Source: Coriobacteriia bacterium (GTDB lineage: Bacteria; Actinomycetota; Coriobacteriia; Coriobacteriales; Eggerthellaceae). Taken from it: a DNA stretch of 64,000 nt. Shown here one piece after another: positions 1-9,753 of the stretch. Under the pieces are notes generated by a model. That model searched no databases and was not told where the DNA came from. It saw only the letters and a program-made list of their open reading frames with translations. Positions within the stretch are counted from its first letter, which is position 1, and every line of letters starts with the position of its first letter. Position numbers and translations under genes: made by a program. Location of the stretch: positions 53,971-117,970 of the forward strand of contig JAUNNF010000007.1 of assembly GCA_030537355.1 (NCBI GenBank), in the 5' to 3' direction.

Positions 1-1
1 T

Positions 2-1168
2 ATTAGACATGTATATGGGCGTGTTCGTGACGTTATGACCAGAAATCCTATTACAATTAAAGAATATGAAAGTGTTGTTGAGGCTGGTCGTATTATGAGA
101 CAAACTCGTAAAAAATCTTTGATTGTTGTAGATAAAAAGGATAACTATAAAGGATTAATTACTACTCGTATGATTGCTGAGAGATATATTTCAGCAACAG
201 ACAAGATGGATAAGTCTACAAATAATATAATAGCGGTTGCTGCTGACTTAATTAAATCACTGGATGAAAAAGCAAAAGACATGATGGAAACTGATGTACT
301 TTTGTTAAGCGACGAGACTTTGCTTAAGGATGCAATTCACGAGTTGTTAGAAAGTAAGTTGCGCGAGGCAGTTATTTTAGATAAAGAGAAGAAGCGCTGT
401 GTTGGTATTTTGACAAGATCAGATGTTGCTAATCCTCTTCATAAAAATGTAATTCTTGTAGATCATAATGAGGCTAGTCAGGCAGCAAATGGTATTGACG
501 AAGCAAAAATATTAGAGATTATTGACCATCATCGTATTGCTGATATTTCAACGCTAAATCCTATTAAATTTATGAACCTACCAGTTGGATCTACAGCTTC
601 TATCGTTGCTAGTGAATTTGAAAATTATAAACATAGTAAAATACCAATTCCAAAACCACTAGCTGCCGCATTGTTAAGTGCAATTATTACTGATACTGTA
701 ATTTTGAATTCGCCTACAACTACAGCTTTCGATAGACGTATGGCAAAAGATTTGGCTGCAATTGTAGGAGTTGATATCGATAGCTTTGGTCATGATATTT
801 TTGATAATAAGAGCGATGAGGAATCTTTGCCAATTAGTGAACTTGTTGGTTCTGACAGTAAAGTTTTCCAACTTGGTGATCAAAAAGTTTTGATTGCGCA
901 GCATGAAACAATTCATGTTAAAAATGTCATGAAACGTGAAAAAGAAATTAGGCAGTACATGAGTAAGATAAAAAGACAGTACGATTATGAATTTGTGTTG
1001 TTTATGATTACTGATATTATTGAGCAAGGTTCTTTGTTTTTGGTATCTGGAAACATCGATATATTGAACAGGGTTTTTCATGTCAGTTGTACAGGACATG
1101 GTGGTACTTGGATGCCTGGTATTGTAAGCAGGAAATTGCAAGTAGCACCTCGTATTTTAGGAGCGTAA
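2..1168 (+). CDS. ppaC: CBS-domain family II inorganic pyrophosphatase (5' partial)
   Basis: Hydrolyses pyrophosphate to phosphate in the cytoplasm with a Mn/Co-dependent DHH-family active site; CBS domains bind adenine nucleotides and tune activity. The frame is open to the window edge, so the start and the first metal-binding motifs lie upstream. Visible in order: a CBS domain (about residues 10-70, VRDVMTRNP), a second CBS (about 90-150), the second half of the DHH domain with VDHNE and the family signature IDHHR, then the C-terminal DHHA2 domain. No DRTGG domain separates the two CBS modules; some family members have one and others do not. The stop is 1 nt from the next ATG, so it is probably cotranscribed with the C69 peptidase. 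Confidence 0.9.
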   Translation: MRHVYGRVRDVMTRNPITIKEYESVVEAGRIMRQTRKKSLIVVDKKDNYKGLITTRMIAERYISATDKMDKSTNNIIAVAADLIKSLDEKAKDMMETDVLLLSDETLLKDAIHELLESKLREAVILDKEKKRCVGILTRSDVANPLHKNVILVDHNEASQAANGIDEAKILEIIDHHRIADISTLNPIKFMNLPVGSTASIVASEFENYKHSKIPIPKPLAAALLSAIITDTVILNSPTTTAFDRRMAKDLAAIVGVDIDSFGHDIFDNKSDEESLPISELVGSDSKVFQLGDQKVLIAQHETIHVKNVMKREKEIRQYMSKIKRQYDYEFVLFMITDIIEQGSLFLVSGNIDILNRVFHVSCTGHGGTWMPGIVSRKLQVAPRILGA

Positions 1169-1169
1169 A

Positions 1170-3203
1170 ATGAAATTATTTTATTACAAACACCGTATTC
1201 TAAGTATTTGCTTAGTAAGTTTTATTATAGCTTTAATAACTTGTTTAATATCAAGTCCAGCTTTTGCTTGCTCTGGGGTCTATGTTGGATGCAATGCAAG
1301 CAGTGATGGTACATCCATGATTGCAAGATCAAGTGATACCAGTGTGTCTAATCAACCATGTTACTTTAAAGTTTTTGGTGGAAAAGATGGCGAGAAGCTT
1401 GTACGTATTGAGTCTGATAATGGATTTGTTTATGACCTTCCAGAAAATATATTTCGTTTTACAGTACTATCTACTTGTGATGTTGTAGATTCTGATTCGT
1501 ACTTTACAACAGCAACGAACGAGTATGGCGTATCCATTTCTGCTACGTTAACTGCCTATGTATGTAAAGAAGCACTAGAAGCTGATCCTTTTGTTGATGG
1601 AGGAATTGTTGAAGACAAAATGCCTGCAGTAGTTGGAGCATGTTGTAAAACTGCTCGTGAAGGTATTGAGTTATTAGCCAAAATTATTGATGAAAAAGGA
1701 TCTGGTGGAAACGAGATCGTTATGATTTCAGACAATCAAGAATGTTGGTATATGGAAATGTACGCTGGACATCAATATTGTGCCGTAAAAGCTCCAGATG
1801 ATTGTGTATGTGCAATGGGAAATGAATTTATGCTAGAAACAATTGACGGATTTGCAAGCTCAGATGTTATTTGTTCTAAAGACTTATTTTCACTACCTCA
1901 ACAAAAAGGTTATGCCAAATATAATTCTAATGGTTCATTAAATCTATTTAATACTTACTCTGGAGAGAACCGATTTACAGATTATTGTCATTTACGAACT
2001 TGGAGAGCTCATAGCATTTTATCGCCAAGCACAATTGGCAATTATGAACCAAAAACTAAATATCCAATATTTTTTAAACCAGATAAAAAAGTTAGTTTAA
2101 ACGATGTTATGAGCATACTGCGAGACAGGTATGAAGGTACTCAATATTGCCCTGACACAACAAACAGAGATGATATACGTCCAATAGGTGATGATACTCA
2201 GTTGCATGCTCATATCTTACAAACTTATAAAAATTTACCTCAAGATATGTCAGTAGTATTATGGCAATGTTTGTCTCCTGCAGAATTTTCTACATTTGTA
2301 CCTATGTCCTCGATAGAATCAAAATTTGATCCTTCATATACTTATAATATTCCTAGTTTTCAAAATGATGAAAATAACGCTTCTTTGTGTTTTAAAAAGT
2401 TAAATACAATTGTGCAACAAAATAAATCATTGTTAGGAGACGGAGTAAAATCTTATTGGAATTATCTTGAAAAATATTACCAAGCTATTTTTCCTGCAAT
2501 ATTAGAACAAGCCTCAAATGACAAATCTAAGGCACAAAATTTAATAGATAATTTTTGTTGCAATGTACAAAATCAATCATATTACGACGCAAAACGATTA
2601 ATAAATGAATGTGAATGGTGCTTAATGAATAATCAACATACTTATAAACATAAAATGAATTTATCTACATTTGCGGTTAAAGAATTAGTTATAGAAAATT
2701 ATTCACCATTGGTTGATGCTGTTTTATTTGCAAAAATTAACGGCTGGAATATTATTGAAAATAAATTGCAGGATCATCCAGGTGTTTATAATAATAATAT
2801 GACAGGAAATGAATCTCAAGCTGATAATGGTGGTAAAGAAGGCTATCTAAAAATCGAAAAAGATGGTACTACGGTAGAAATTCATAGTAATAATGGACAT
2901 GCATTGTCTATAGGTAAATTATTAATTAATGGTTCCGAATCAGAAATAGCTGCCCAGGTTAAAGACGGTAAAACATATGTTGATTTTACATTTTTAGACA
3001 AAATAAGCAGCAATAATTTTTCAATAATTAATAATGAAGATTTAAGCAGTAATAGAAATTTTGAGCAAAATTTTTCTTTGTTTGGCAGCTTAGGTAATAT
3101 TCCATTATGGATACAAATTATTATAATTGTATTTACTTTTATAGTATGTATTGTGATTGGTTTTTGTATTTCTAGAGCTGTATCAAAGAGAAAAAATATT
3201 TGA
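1170..3203 (+). CDS. Secreted, membrane-anchored C69 family dipeptidase
   Basis: Predicted extracellular dipeptidase of the C69 (U34) N-terminal nucleophile family. An N-terminal signal peptide (hydrophobic residues about 10-32) ends in SPAFA, followed at once by CSGVYVG; in this family the Cys exposed by cleavage is the catalytic nucleophile. The region matching the peptidase fold (MIARSSDT, ATNEYGVSISAT, NEIVMISDNQECWYME) runs to about residue 430. The last 35 residues are one transmembrane helix plus the basic tail SRAVSKRKNI, so the enzyme is tethered. The 3' half (from about 2,300) is visibly more AT-rich and less similar to anything I recognise. At 677 aa it is longer than many family members because of this C-terminal region and anchor. 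Confidence 0.85.
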   Translation: MKLFYYKHRILSICLVSFIIALITCLISSPAFACSGVYVGCNASSDGTSMIARSSDTSVSNQPCYFKVFGGKDGEKLVRIESDNGFVYDLPENIFRFTVLSTCDVVDSDSYFTTATNEYGVSISATLTAYVCKEALEADPFVDGGIVEDKMPAVVGACCKTAREGIELLAKIIDEKGSGGNEIVMISDNQECWYMEMYAGHQYCAVKAPDDCVCAMGNEFMLETIDGFASSDVICSKDLFSLPQQKGYAKYNSNGSLNLFNTYSGENRFTDYCHLRTWRAHSILSPSTIGNYEPKTKYPIFFKPDKKVSLNDVMSILRDRYEGTQYCPDTTNRDDIRPIGDDTQLHAHILQTYKNLPQDMSVVLWQCLSPAEFSTFVPMSSIESKFDPSYTYNIPSFQNDENNASLCFKKLNTIVQQNKSLLGDGVKSYWNYLEKYYQAIFPAILEQASNDKSKAQNLIDNFCCNVQNQSYYDAKRLINECEWCLMNNQHTYKHKMNLSTFAVKELVIENYSPLVDAVLFAKINGWNIIENKLQDHPGVYNNNMTGNESQADNGGKEGYLKIEKDGTTVEIHSNNGHALSIGKLLINGSESEIAAQVKDGKTYVDFTFLDKISSNNFSIINNEDLSSNRNFEQNFSLFGSLGNIPLWIQIIIIVFTFIVCIVIGFCISRAVSKRKNI

Positions 3204-3225
3204 GTCTAAATAACTTAATATGTGG

Positions 3226-3231
3226 TAAAAT
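3226..3231 (+). promoter_or_regulatory. Extended -10 box upstream of rimP operon
   Basis: TGG-TAAAAT forms an extended -10 element (TGnTAnAAT) just after the C69 stop codon. No good -35 is visible at 17 bp. It lies ahead of the hairpin and rimP, and would drive the long translation operon. Confidence 0.5.
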
Positions 3232-3256
3232 ACAAAATGAAAAAAGAAGTTGAATT

Positions 3257-3288
3257 GAAGAAGTGAGCCATACGGCTCGCTTCTTTTT
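3257..3288 (+). terminator. Hairpin with T-tract before rimP
   Basis: GAAGAAGTGAGCC pairs with GGCTCGCTTCTTT across an ATAC loop (13 pairs including two G-U) and runs into TTTTT. It could terminate the C69 transcript. It sits downstream of the candidate rimP-operon promoter, so it may instead act as a leader attenuator. Confidence 0.65.
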
Positions 3289-3302
3289 ATGATGGGAGGT
3301 TG

Positions 3303-3764
3303 ATGCCAAACAAAAAGGAATATAGTTTGATTGAGGCAATTGAGACAATCGGGGCCGAAGTTGATCCTGATGTTGATATAGTCACAGTCAAAATGGTTGG
3401 TTCTGCAAAAGCACCCGTTGTTAGGGTTTATATTGATTATCCTGGCGGCGTTACTTTTGACGTTTTGGCTGAAACCCAAAAATGGATTAGTGAAATTTTA
3501 GATGAAATTGATCCATTTACAGGCTCTTATACTTTGGAGGTGTCGAGTCCTGGTCCTGATAGACCATTGAGGACTCCTAAACATTTTGAGGGAGCTAAAG
3601 GAGAGACTGTAAAGATTAAGACAAGTGAAGCTGTCGAAGGAAGAAAAAACTTTACAGGTGAATTGTTAAATGTTAGTGAAAAACAAGTGGTTCTTGCGCT
3701 AGAGGAAGGAAATTGCGAGATTCCATTTGAGTATATTGCAAAAGCAAACATAAGGGATAAATAG
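3303..3764 (+). CDS. rimP: Ribosome maturation factor RimP
   Basis: Assists maturation of the 30S subunit in the cytoplasm. The 153-aa protein has the two-domain RimP layout: an alpha/beta N-terminal domain (VRVYIDYPGGVTFD, LEVSSPGPDRPL at about residues 40-95) and an SH3-like C-terminal domain (about 95-153). I choose the ATG at 3303 because GGGAGG (3294-3299) sits just upstream; a TTG immediately before it is less likely. It is first in an operon with nusA (11-nt gap) and infB, the usual order in bacteria. ylxR and ylxQ, common between nusA and infB in Firmicutes, are absent. Confidence 0.95.
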   Translation: MPNKKEYSLIEAIETIGAEVDPDVDIVTVKMVGSAKAPVVRVYIDYPGGVTFDVLAETQKWISEILDEIDPFTGSYTLEVSSPGPDRPLRTPKHFEGAKGETVKIKTSEAVEGRKNFTGELLNVSEKQVVLALEEGNCEIPFEYIAKANIRDK

Positions 3765-3775
3765 AAGGAGAATTT

Positions 3776-4969
3776 ATGGCAACGTCACAATTATTTGAAG
3801 CACTACAAGCACTCGCTCATGAAAAACGTATCGATGAGTTTTACCTAATCGATAGGTTAGAGACGGCTCTAGCTTCTACTTACAAGCGTACTTTAAAGCT
3901 TGATTATGAAGCAAGTGTTGTAATCAACAGAGAAACGGGCGAGATTTATGTTTTTGAGATGGTTCCTGTTGGGGATCCTGATCCGGAAACTGGCGAGTAT
4001 GAAAGTTACGAGGAACATGATGTAACTCCTCCAGATGTAAGTAGAATTGCTGCACAAAAAGCAAAAGCTGTTATTAAATCAATTGTTAGAGATGCTGGTA
4101 AACAAGCAATCTATGATGAGTTTCATGACAGAGTTGGAGAAATTGTACAAGGTACAGTGCTGCAGTCTACTCGCGATTTTACGATTATTAATATTAGAGA
4201 TGGAGTTGAAGCTGAGCTTCCTCATTTTAATACTGAGAGATATCCAAATGAGCGTAACGAGGTTCCATACAATGAGCGTTATGGACATAATCAACGCTTA
4301 AAGGTTTTAATTATCGATGTACGTGACCCATTGGATGAGTCTAATAAACGCTTTGAGCAGTCACGTCCTTCAATTGTTGTTTCACGTTCGCATCCAGGTT
4401 TAATCCGTGGACTTTTTGAGATGGAAGTACCTGAGATTTATGATGGCTTGGTAGAAATTAAGTCTGTTGCTCGTGATCCAGGATCACGTTCTAAAATTTC
4501 AGTTGCTTCAAATGAGTATAACCTAGATCCTGTTGGTGCTTGTGTTGGACCTAAGGGTTCACGTGTAAGAATGGTTGTAGAAGAACTTCACAATGAGCGC
4601 GTTGATGTAATTCAATATGACGAGAATCCTGTTAAGTTCATAGAAAATGCCTTGTCTCCTGCAAAAATCCAGAGTGTTGATTTGGATGAGGAAACAAAGA
4701 CCGCAACTGTATTTGTAAGCGACGATCAATTATCGCTCGCTATTGGTAGAGAAGGTCAAAATGTAAGGCTCGCGGCTACTTTAACAGGTTGGAGAATTGA
4801 TATTAAGAGTACTTCATTTACTGGCGAAGAAGAAGCTGGTGTTGATGGCGAGGAAATTATCGAAGATGTTGATGAGACATGTGCTTATGTAAATGAACAA
4901 GGTGTAAGATGTAGAAATCATGCTCGCCCTGGTTCGAAATACTGCGGCATTCATGCTGATTCAGAATAG
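3776..4969 (+). CDS. nusA: Transcription termination/antitermination factor NusA with C-terminal Cys/His extension
   Basis: Binds RNA polymerase and nascent RNA and controls pausing, termination and antitermination. Domains in order: N-terminal polymerase-binding domain (1-110), S1 (about 120-200, GEIVQGTVL), KH1 and KH2 (about 215-345, with VGPKGSRVRMV and IGREGQNVRLA). After an acidic linker comes an extra tail with C369, C379, C390 and H393 (pattern C-x9-C-x10-C-x2-H, ending SKYCGIHA), which looks like a small zinc site and is not part of standard NusA. The SD AGAAGGAG precedes the ATG. The separate ylxR gene, a common neighbour, is missing here. Confidence 0.95.
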   Translation: MATSQLFEALQALAHEKRIDEFYLIDRLETALASTYKRTLKLDYEASVVINRETGEIYVFEMVPVGDPDPETGEYESYEEHDVTPPDVSRIAAQKAKAVIKSIVRDAGKQAIYDEFHDRVGEIVQGTVLQSTRDFTIINIRDGVEAELPHFNTERYPNERNEVPYNERYGHNQRLKVLIIDVRDPLDESNKRFEQSRPSIVVSRSHPGLIRGLFEMEVPEIYDGLVEIKSVARDPGSRSKISVASNEYNLDPVGACVGPKGSRVRMVVEELHNERVDVIQYDENPVKFIENALSPAKIQSVDLDEETKTATVFVSDDQLSLAIGREGQNVRLAATLTGWRIDIKSTSFTGEEEAGVDGEEIIEDVDETCAYVNEQGVRCRNHARPGSKYCGIHADSE

Positions 4970-4988
4970 ATAGGAGGGTTTTAGATTT

Positions 4989-7691
4989 ATGGCAATACGT
5001 GTAATGCAATTGGCAAAAGAGCTGGGCTATTCAACGGCTGAGATGCTGGAAAAATTACAGTCTATTGACATTGCTGTAAAGTCTGGCCCTATGCCATTAA
5101 ATGCGGAACAAGAAAAGCTTGCTAGAGAAAAGTTTGGTAAGCCAGAGAAAGAAGAAAAGAAAAAAGAGGAAAAGAAACAACCTGAAAAAAAAGCTTCATC
5201 TAGAGCTACTGCAGCACTTGCTGAAAAACAAAAAAGAGCAAAAGAGCGTGCTGTACGTGGAGATTATGATGGTTTGTTAGGTGCTGATGTAAAAGTTGCT
5301 CCTCCAGAAAAGAAAGAGGAGAAAAAACCAGAACCTAAAAAAGTTACAGTCAAGCATGTTAAAGCAATTGTAGAGAAATCTGATGAATTATCTCAACTAT
5401 TAGAAAAAGTTGAAGATGAAAAAGAACGTCTAGATATTGAAAAGAAAATTGCTGCAAACAAAAAGAAATTAGAGGCTGCAGCTAAGGCTGTTGCGAAACA
5501 GCAAAAGGTTGAAGAGGCTCTTAAAGGTAAAAAAGCATCAAAGAAGGAAGAAGACAAACCTAAGAAGGTAATATCTGCAAAAACTAAGAAGAGTGAAAAA
5601 TTAGGTTTACTTCTTGATCAAATTAGTCATGAAGAAGAGCGTATGAAGGACGAGGGTGTTACATATATTCCTTCTAAAAAACGCAAAAAGCAAAAAGGTA
5701 AATTTGAACCTAACGTCCCTGAGTTAGAGACTGTAAGTGAAGAAGATAGATATGCTCAAATGGCAGCTGCCGCAGAGAAACTTCAACGCGATAAAGTCTT
5801 AGAAGAAGCTAGAGCTGCAGTGGCCGCGGCTAGCCAGGAAGGCAGTGGACGCAGAAAGAAGCGTAAAGAAAAGCGCGAGGCTGAAGCTAGAGAAAAGGCT
5901 GAACTCGAAGCTATTGAGAAGGGTTTGGATCCTGATCTTGTATTTGATGAGACTGTAGCTGAAATTCCAGAAGGTGCTACCGTTGGAGAATTTGCTGAAG
6001 CATTAAATGTTCCTCCAAATGACGTCATAAAAAGACTTTTCATGTTAGGTCAGGCTTTAACTTTAACTCAAACAATGAGTTCAGACTTAATTGAGCTTAT
6101 CGCTGACGACATGGAAAGAAAGATTAGAATCGTTAACCCAGAAGAAGACTTTAATGTTGTTTACAATGACACAGAGAAAGATCTTAAAGATAGGCCACCA
6201 GTAGTTACTGTTATGGGTCATGTTGACCATGGTAAAACATCACTGCTCGATGCAATTAGAGATACAGCAGTTATTGAGAGTGAGAGTGGAGGTATTACAC
6301 AGCATATTGGTGCTAGTGTTGTATTTAAAAATGACAGACAGATTACATTTATCGATACACCAGGCCATGAAGCATTTACTGCAATGCGTGCTAGAGGTGC
6401 TGAAATTACGGATGTTATTGTACTTGTTGTTGCTGCTGATGATGGTGTTATGCCTCAAACAAAAGAAGCAATCAATCATGCAAAGGCAGCTGGTGTACCA
6501 GTAGTTGTTGCAGTTAACAAGATTGATAAGGATGGAGCTACACCTGAGCGTGTTCGTCAAGAATTAACAGAATATGAAATTGTTCCTGAAGAATGGGGCG
6601 GTAAAAATATGTTCGTCGATATTTCTGCAAAGAAAAATTTGCATATTGACGATTTACTTGAAACCATTCTTTTACAGTCAGACGTGCTTGAACTTAAAGC
6701 TAACCCTGATGCACTTGCTTCAGGTTTTGTTATTGAGGCAAACCTAGATAAAGGACGAGGTCCAGTTGCTACAGTTTTAGTTAATCGTGGTACGCTACAT
6801 CCAGGCGATATGGTTGTTGCAGGAACAAGTTATGGTAAAGTTCGTGCTTTAGTTGGGCCTGATGGTAAACAATATAAGGGTGTTGAGCCAGGTGAGCCTG
6901 CTGAAATTTTAGGCCTTGATAGCGTTCCTACTGCTGGTGACGACTTCCGTGTTTTTGAAGATGAACGTGAGGCACGTAAGCTTGTAGAATCTAGAAGATT
7001 GCGTGAGCGTGTTGCAGAACAGAGTGAGTCTCACATGAGCCTCGACGATTTGTTCGACAGAATTGAAGAAGGTAAGCAAACTGATCTTAACTTGATTATT
7101 AAAGCTGATGTACAAGGTTCTATTGAAGCTTTAAGAGATGCTCTAATGAAGATGGATCAAAGTGAGGTTAAAATTAATATTGTTCACTCAGCTGTTGGTG
7201 GAATTACCGAGACTGATGTAACACTTGCTACTGCATCTGATGCAATTATTATTGGATTTAATGTACGTCCTACAGGTAAAAGTCGTGTCTTGGCCGAGCG
7301 TGAAAAAGTTGATATCAGAACTTACAAAGTCATTTATCAGGCTATTGAAGATATCAATGCTGCTCGTGTTGGTCTCTTAAGCCCAGATATTGTTGAAAAA
7401 GATACTGGCATAATAGAAGTTAGAGAAACATTTAAAGTTCCTAAGATTGGTGTTATTGCTGGTGCTTATGTTGTTGAAGGTGAGATCAATAGAGATGACT
7501 CTGTGAGAGTTGTCCGCGATGGAACAGTTGTTCATGATGGCAAGATTGCATCTCTCAAACGCTTTAAAGATGATGTCAAGAGTGTTAAAGAAGGATACGA
7601 GTGTGGTATTGGTATTGATGGTTTCCAAGATATTAAAGTTGGAGATACCATTGAAGGTTACAGGGTAGAAGAAGTTGAGCGAACCGAATAA
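4989..7691 (+). CDS. infB: Translation initiation factor IF-2
   Basis: GTPase that recruits fMet-tRNA to the 30S subunit and drives subunit joining. At 900 aa it has an N-terminal IF2-N fold (1-50), a long Lys/Glu/Ala-rich charged linker (about 50-330), a second IF2-N domain ([17 protein letters not shown]), then the G domain with GHVDHGKT at about residue 410, DTPGHEAF, and NKID, followed by domains II-IV. A strong SD (AGGAGGG) lies upstream. The 3' end overlaps rbfA by 17 nt, implying translational coupling. Confidence 0.97.
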   Translation: MAIRVMQLAKELGYSTAEMLEKLQSIDIAVKSGPMPLNAEQEKLAREKFGKPEKEEKKKEEKKQPEKKASSRATAALAEKQKRAKERAVRGDYDGLLGADVKVAPPEKKEEKKPEPKKVTVKHVKAIVEKSDELSQLLEKVEDEKERLDIEKKIAANKKKLEAAAKAVAKQQKVEEALKGKKASKKEEDKPKKVISAKTKKSEKLGLLLDQISHEEERMKDEGVTYIPSKKRKKQKGKFEPNVPELETVSEEDRYAQMAAAAEKLQRDKVLEEARAAVAAASQEGSGRRKKRKEKREAEAREKAELEAIEKGLDPDLVFDETVAEIPEGATVGEFAEALNVPPNDVIKRLFMLGQALTLTQTMSSDLIELIADDMERKIRIVNPEEDFNVVYNDTEKDLKDRPPVVTVMGHVDHGKTSLLDAIRDTAVIESESGGITQHIGASVVFKNDRQITFIDTPGHEAFTAMRARGAEITDVIVLVVAADDGVMPQTKEAINHAKAAGVPVVVAVNKIDKDGATPERVRQELTEYEIVPEEWGGKNMFVDISAKKNLHIDDLLETILLQSDVLELKANPDALASGFVIEANLDKGRGPVATVLVNRGTLHPGDMVVAGTSYGKVRALVGPDGKQYKGVEPGEPAEILGLDSVPTAGDDFRVFEDEREARKLVESRRLRERVAEQSESHMSLDDLFDRIEEGKQTDLNLIIKADVQGSIEALRDALMKMDQSEVKINIVHSAVGGITETDVTLATASDAIIIGFNVRPTGKSRVLAEREKVDIRTYKVIYQAIEDINAARVGLLSPDIVEKDTGIIEVRETFKVPKIGVIAGAYVVEGEINRDDSVRVVRDGTVVHDGKIASLKRFKDDVKSVKEGYECGIGIDGFQDIKVGDTIEGYRVEEVERTE

Positions 7692-8013
7692 CAGACGTTC
7701 AAATGAGCAGGTCAGAGAGGTTGTCGCAAATATTTTGCTTATGGATGTTTCTGACCCAAGGTTGCGTATGGTAACAATTACTGGTGCCGATGTGAGCCCC
7801 GACAAACGTAACGCTAAGATTTATTACACTGCAAATAAAGATCATTATGATGAGATTGAGGAAAGTTTTAACAGTGCAAAAGGCTATATCAGGAAGCTAT
7901 TAGGCGATAGGCTTCAGTGGAGAGTTGTACCAGCTATTAATTTTTATCTAGATCCTAGTGTTGACATGGGAGAGACAATTGCAGCTGCATTCGATAGAGA
8001 AAATAAAAGATAA
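7675..8013 (+). CDS. rbfA: 30S ribosome-binding factor RbfA
   Basis: KH-fold factor for late 16S rRNA 5'-end maturation and cold adaptation. The 112-aa reading frame has the RbfA features: basic N-terminus, VREVVANILL, DPRLRMVTITGADVSPD, AKIYYT and the C-terminal helix ending DMGETIAAAF. The start is a TTG at 7675 inside the end of infB, preceded by AGAAGAAG; no ATG gives the full N-terminus. It overlaps nrnA at its 3' end. Confidence 0.92.
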   Translation: MSEPNNRRSNEQVREVVANILLMDVSDPRLRMVTITGADVSPDKRNAKIYYTANKDHYDEIEESFNSAKGYIRKLLGDRLQWRVVPAINFYLDPSVDMGETIAAAFDRENKR

Positions 8014-8941
8014 ACTACAGGATTATGACAATTATGTAATCTGTGGACATGTTAATCCTGATGCTGATTGTATTGGCTCTCAGATTGCACTAAATTTATT
8101 ATTGAAGAGCATAAGCAAAAAAACGACTATGTTGCTTAATGGTAATCTTGAAGAATGTTTTAAGTTTCTGCCTGATAGTGATAAGTTTACTGAAAAGATT
8201 CCAGAAGATGATTACGCTTTTATATATGTTGATGTTGCAGAAGATAAACGTTTAAATATCAAAGGAGCTAGTAATAAGGCCACTGTAAAATTTGTTTTTG
8301 ATCATCATCAGGTAAACAATGCTGACGTAGATTATGCATACATTGATTCTGATATTGCTTCTACTTCAATGTTGATTTGGCAATTAGCGAAGAGCTTAAA
8401 TATTACCAATAAAGATATAGCTACAGCTTGTTTATGTGGGCTTATGGGTGATACAGGTTCGTTTAGATATCAAAATGCAGATGCAGATGCATATTCCTCG
8501 GCACTTGAAATGGTTAAAGCTGGTGCTAGCTCATCTGAAATCGCTTTAAACTTATATCAAAAGCGTTCTATAGAATCTTTCAAAATAGAAGAACAAGTTT
8601 TAAATAATCTATATATAGATAGCGAGCATAAGTTTGCTTTAAGCTGTATAGATGCAGATACTTTTGAGAAATATAATGCAACTAAAGCTGATACAGAAGG
8701 TATGGTTGATCTGATTAGGTCACTTGGTTGTGTAGACGTTGCATGTTTGCTTCGTCAAACTGAAAAGAAAAAAAAGGTACATGGCAGCATTCGTTCTAAA
8801 ACAGATATTGATGTCAGTGTGCTTGCCACAAAACACAATGGTGGTGGACATAAGGCTGCAGCTGGTTTTACAATGAATGAAACCAATCTCGAAACCGCTT
8901 TTAAAACAATAAAAAATGATATGGTTAAATTAATGTCATGA
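7979..8941 (+). CDS. nrnA: DHH/DHHA1 family nanoRNase / pAp phosphatase
   Basis: Degrades 2-5 nt RNA fragments and dephosphorylates pAp (NrnA) or hydrolyses cyclic dinucleotides. Visible: CGHVNPDADCIGS (first metal motif), YVDVAED, FDHHQVN (DHH motif), CGLMGDTGSFRY and the substrate-binding GGGHKAAAGF near the C-terminus. There is no ATG near the N-terminus. TTG at 7979 has a GGGAGAG at 7968-7974 and is preferred; GTG at 7958 is an alternative. It overlaps rbfA by about 35 nt and shares ATGA with truB. Confidence 0.88.
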   Translation: MQLHSIEKIKDKLQDYDNYVICGHVNPDADCIGSQIALNLLLKSISKKTTMLLNGNLEECFKFLPDSDKFTEKIPEDDYAFIYVDVAEDKRLNIKGASNKATVKFVFDHHQVNNADVDYAYIDSDIASTSMLIWQLAKSLNITNKDIATACLCGLMGDTGSFRYQNADADAYSSALEMVKAGASSSEIALNLYQKRSIESFKIEEQVLNNLYIDSEHKFALSCIDADTFEKYNATKADTEGMVDLIRSLGCVDVACLLRQTEKKKKVHGSIRSKTDIDVSVLATKHNGGGHKAAAGFTMNETNLETAFKTIKNDMVKLMS

Positions 8942-9753
8942 AACGTGGTATCACGGAACATAATTTTTTATTAACGGTTGATAAGCCAGTTGGTGTTACA
9001 TCTCATGATGTCGTTAATCAATTAAGGGCAGAATACGGCGAAGGACGTATTGGACATATGGGAACATTAGACCCTATGGCTTCTGGTTTGCTTATGGTTG
9101 GTGTTGGTCAAGCTGCTCGTCTGAATAAATTTCTTACAGGGCATGATAAAACTTATGTTGTAACTGCATCTTTCGGAAAAGCAACAAACACTTATGATTC
9201 AGAAGGAACAGTTACAGAAGAGGTGGAAGTTCCTGAAAATTTTAATATTGATGTTGATAAATTGAAAGGAAAACATAAACAGAAACCACCAGCATTTTCT
9301 GCTGTTAAAGTTAACGGTAAGCCTGCTTATGTTGATGCACGTAAAGGAAAGAATCCAGATCTACCTGAAAGAGATATTGAAGTTTATGATTCTAACTTAC
9401 GTAGTCGCAAAGATAATGATTTTTGTATAGAAGTAAGTGTTTCTAGTGGGACCTACATTAGAAGTTTAATTCACGATTTAGGACAGAAATTAGGTGTACC
9501 TGCTTATGTAAAAACTTTACATAGAAGTAAAATAGGCGATGTATCAAAATGCGGTAAATTAAATCCTGTTGAAGTTCTAGGATATAAAACAATTGAAGCA
9601 GATACTGATATGTATAAAAGAGTTTTGTGTGGTCAAGAAATAAATTCTGATATTAAAGATGAATATTTTTCAATTGTTTACGATAATAAACTTATTGCAA
9701 TATACAAGAACAATAAACCAGTTAGTGTTTTTGATAAGGGAATAGATTTATAA
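8938..9753 (+). CDS. truB: tRNA pseudouridine(55) synthase TruB
   Basis: Converts U55 of the T-loop of tRNAs to pseudouridine. Motifs: LLTVDKPVGVTSHDVV at the N-terminus and the catalytic-Asp motif GHMGTLDPMASGLL (D45), then KTYVV, QKPPAFSAVKVNGKPAY and the VSSGTYIRSLIHDLG motif. 271 aa. The start ATG overlaps the nrnA stop (ATGA), and its own stop overlaps the ribF start (TAATG). Confidence 0.95.
   Translation: MKRGITEHNFLLTVDKPVGVTSHDVVNQLRAEYGEGRIGHMGTLDPMASGLLMVGVGQAARLNKFLTGHDKTYVVTASFGKATNTYDSEGTVTEEVEVPENFNIDVDKLKGKHKQKPPAFSAVKVNGKPAYVDARKGKNPDLPERDIEVYDSNLRSRKDNDFCIEVSVSSGTYIRSLIHDLGQKLGVPAYVKTLHRSKIGDVSKCGKLNPVEVLGYKTIEADTDMYKRVLCGQEINSDIKDEYFSIVYDNKLIAIYKNNKPVSVFDKGIDL

Noticed and set aside
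674..1141. Long minus-strand frame inside the pyrophosphatase
   Set aside because: Fully inside a strong family match on the other strand; no domain or SD.
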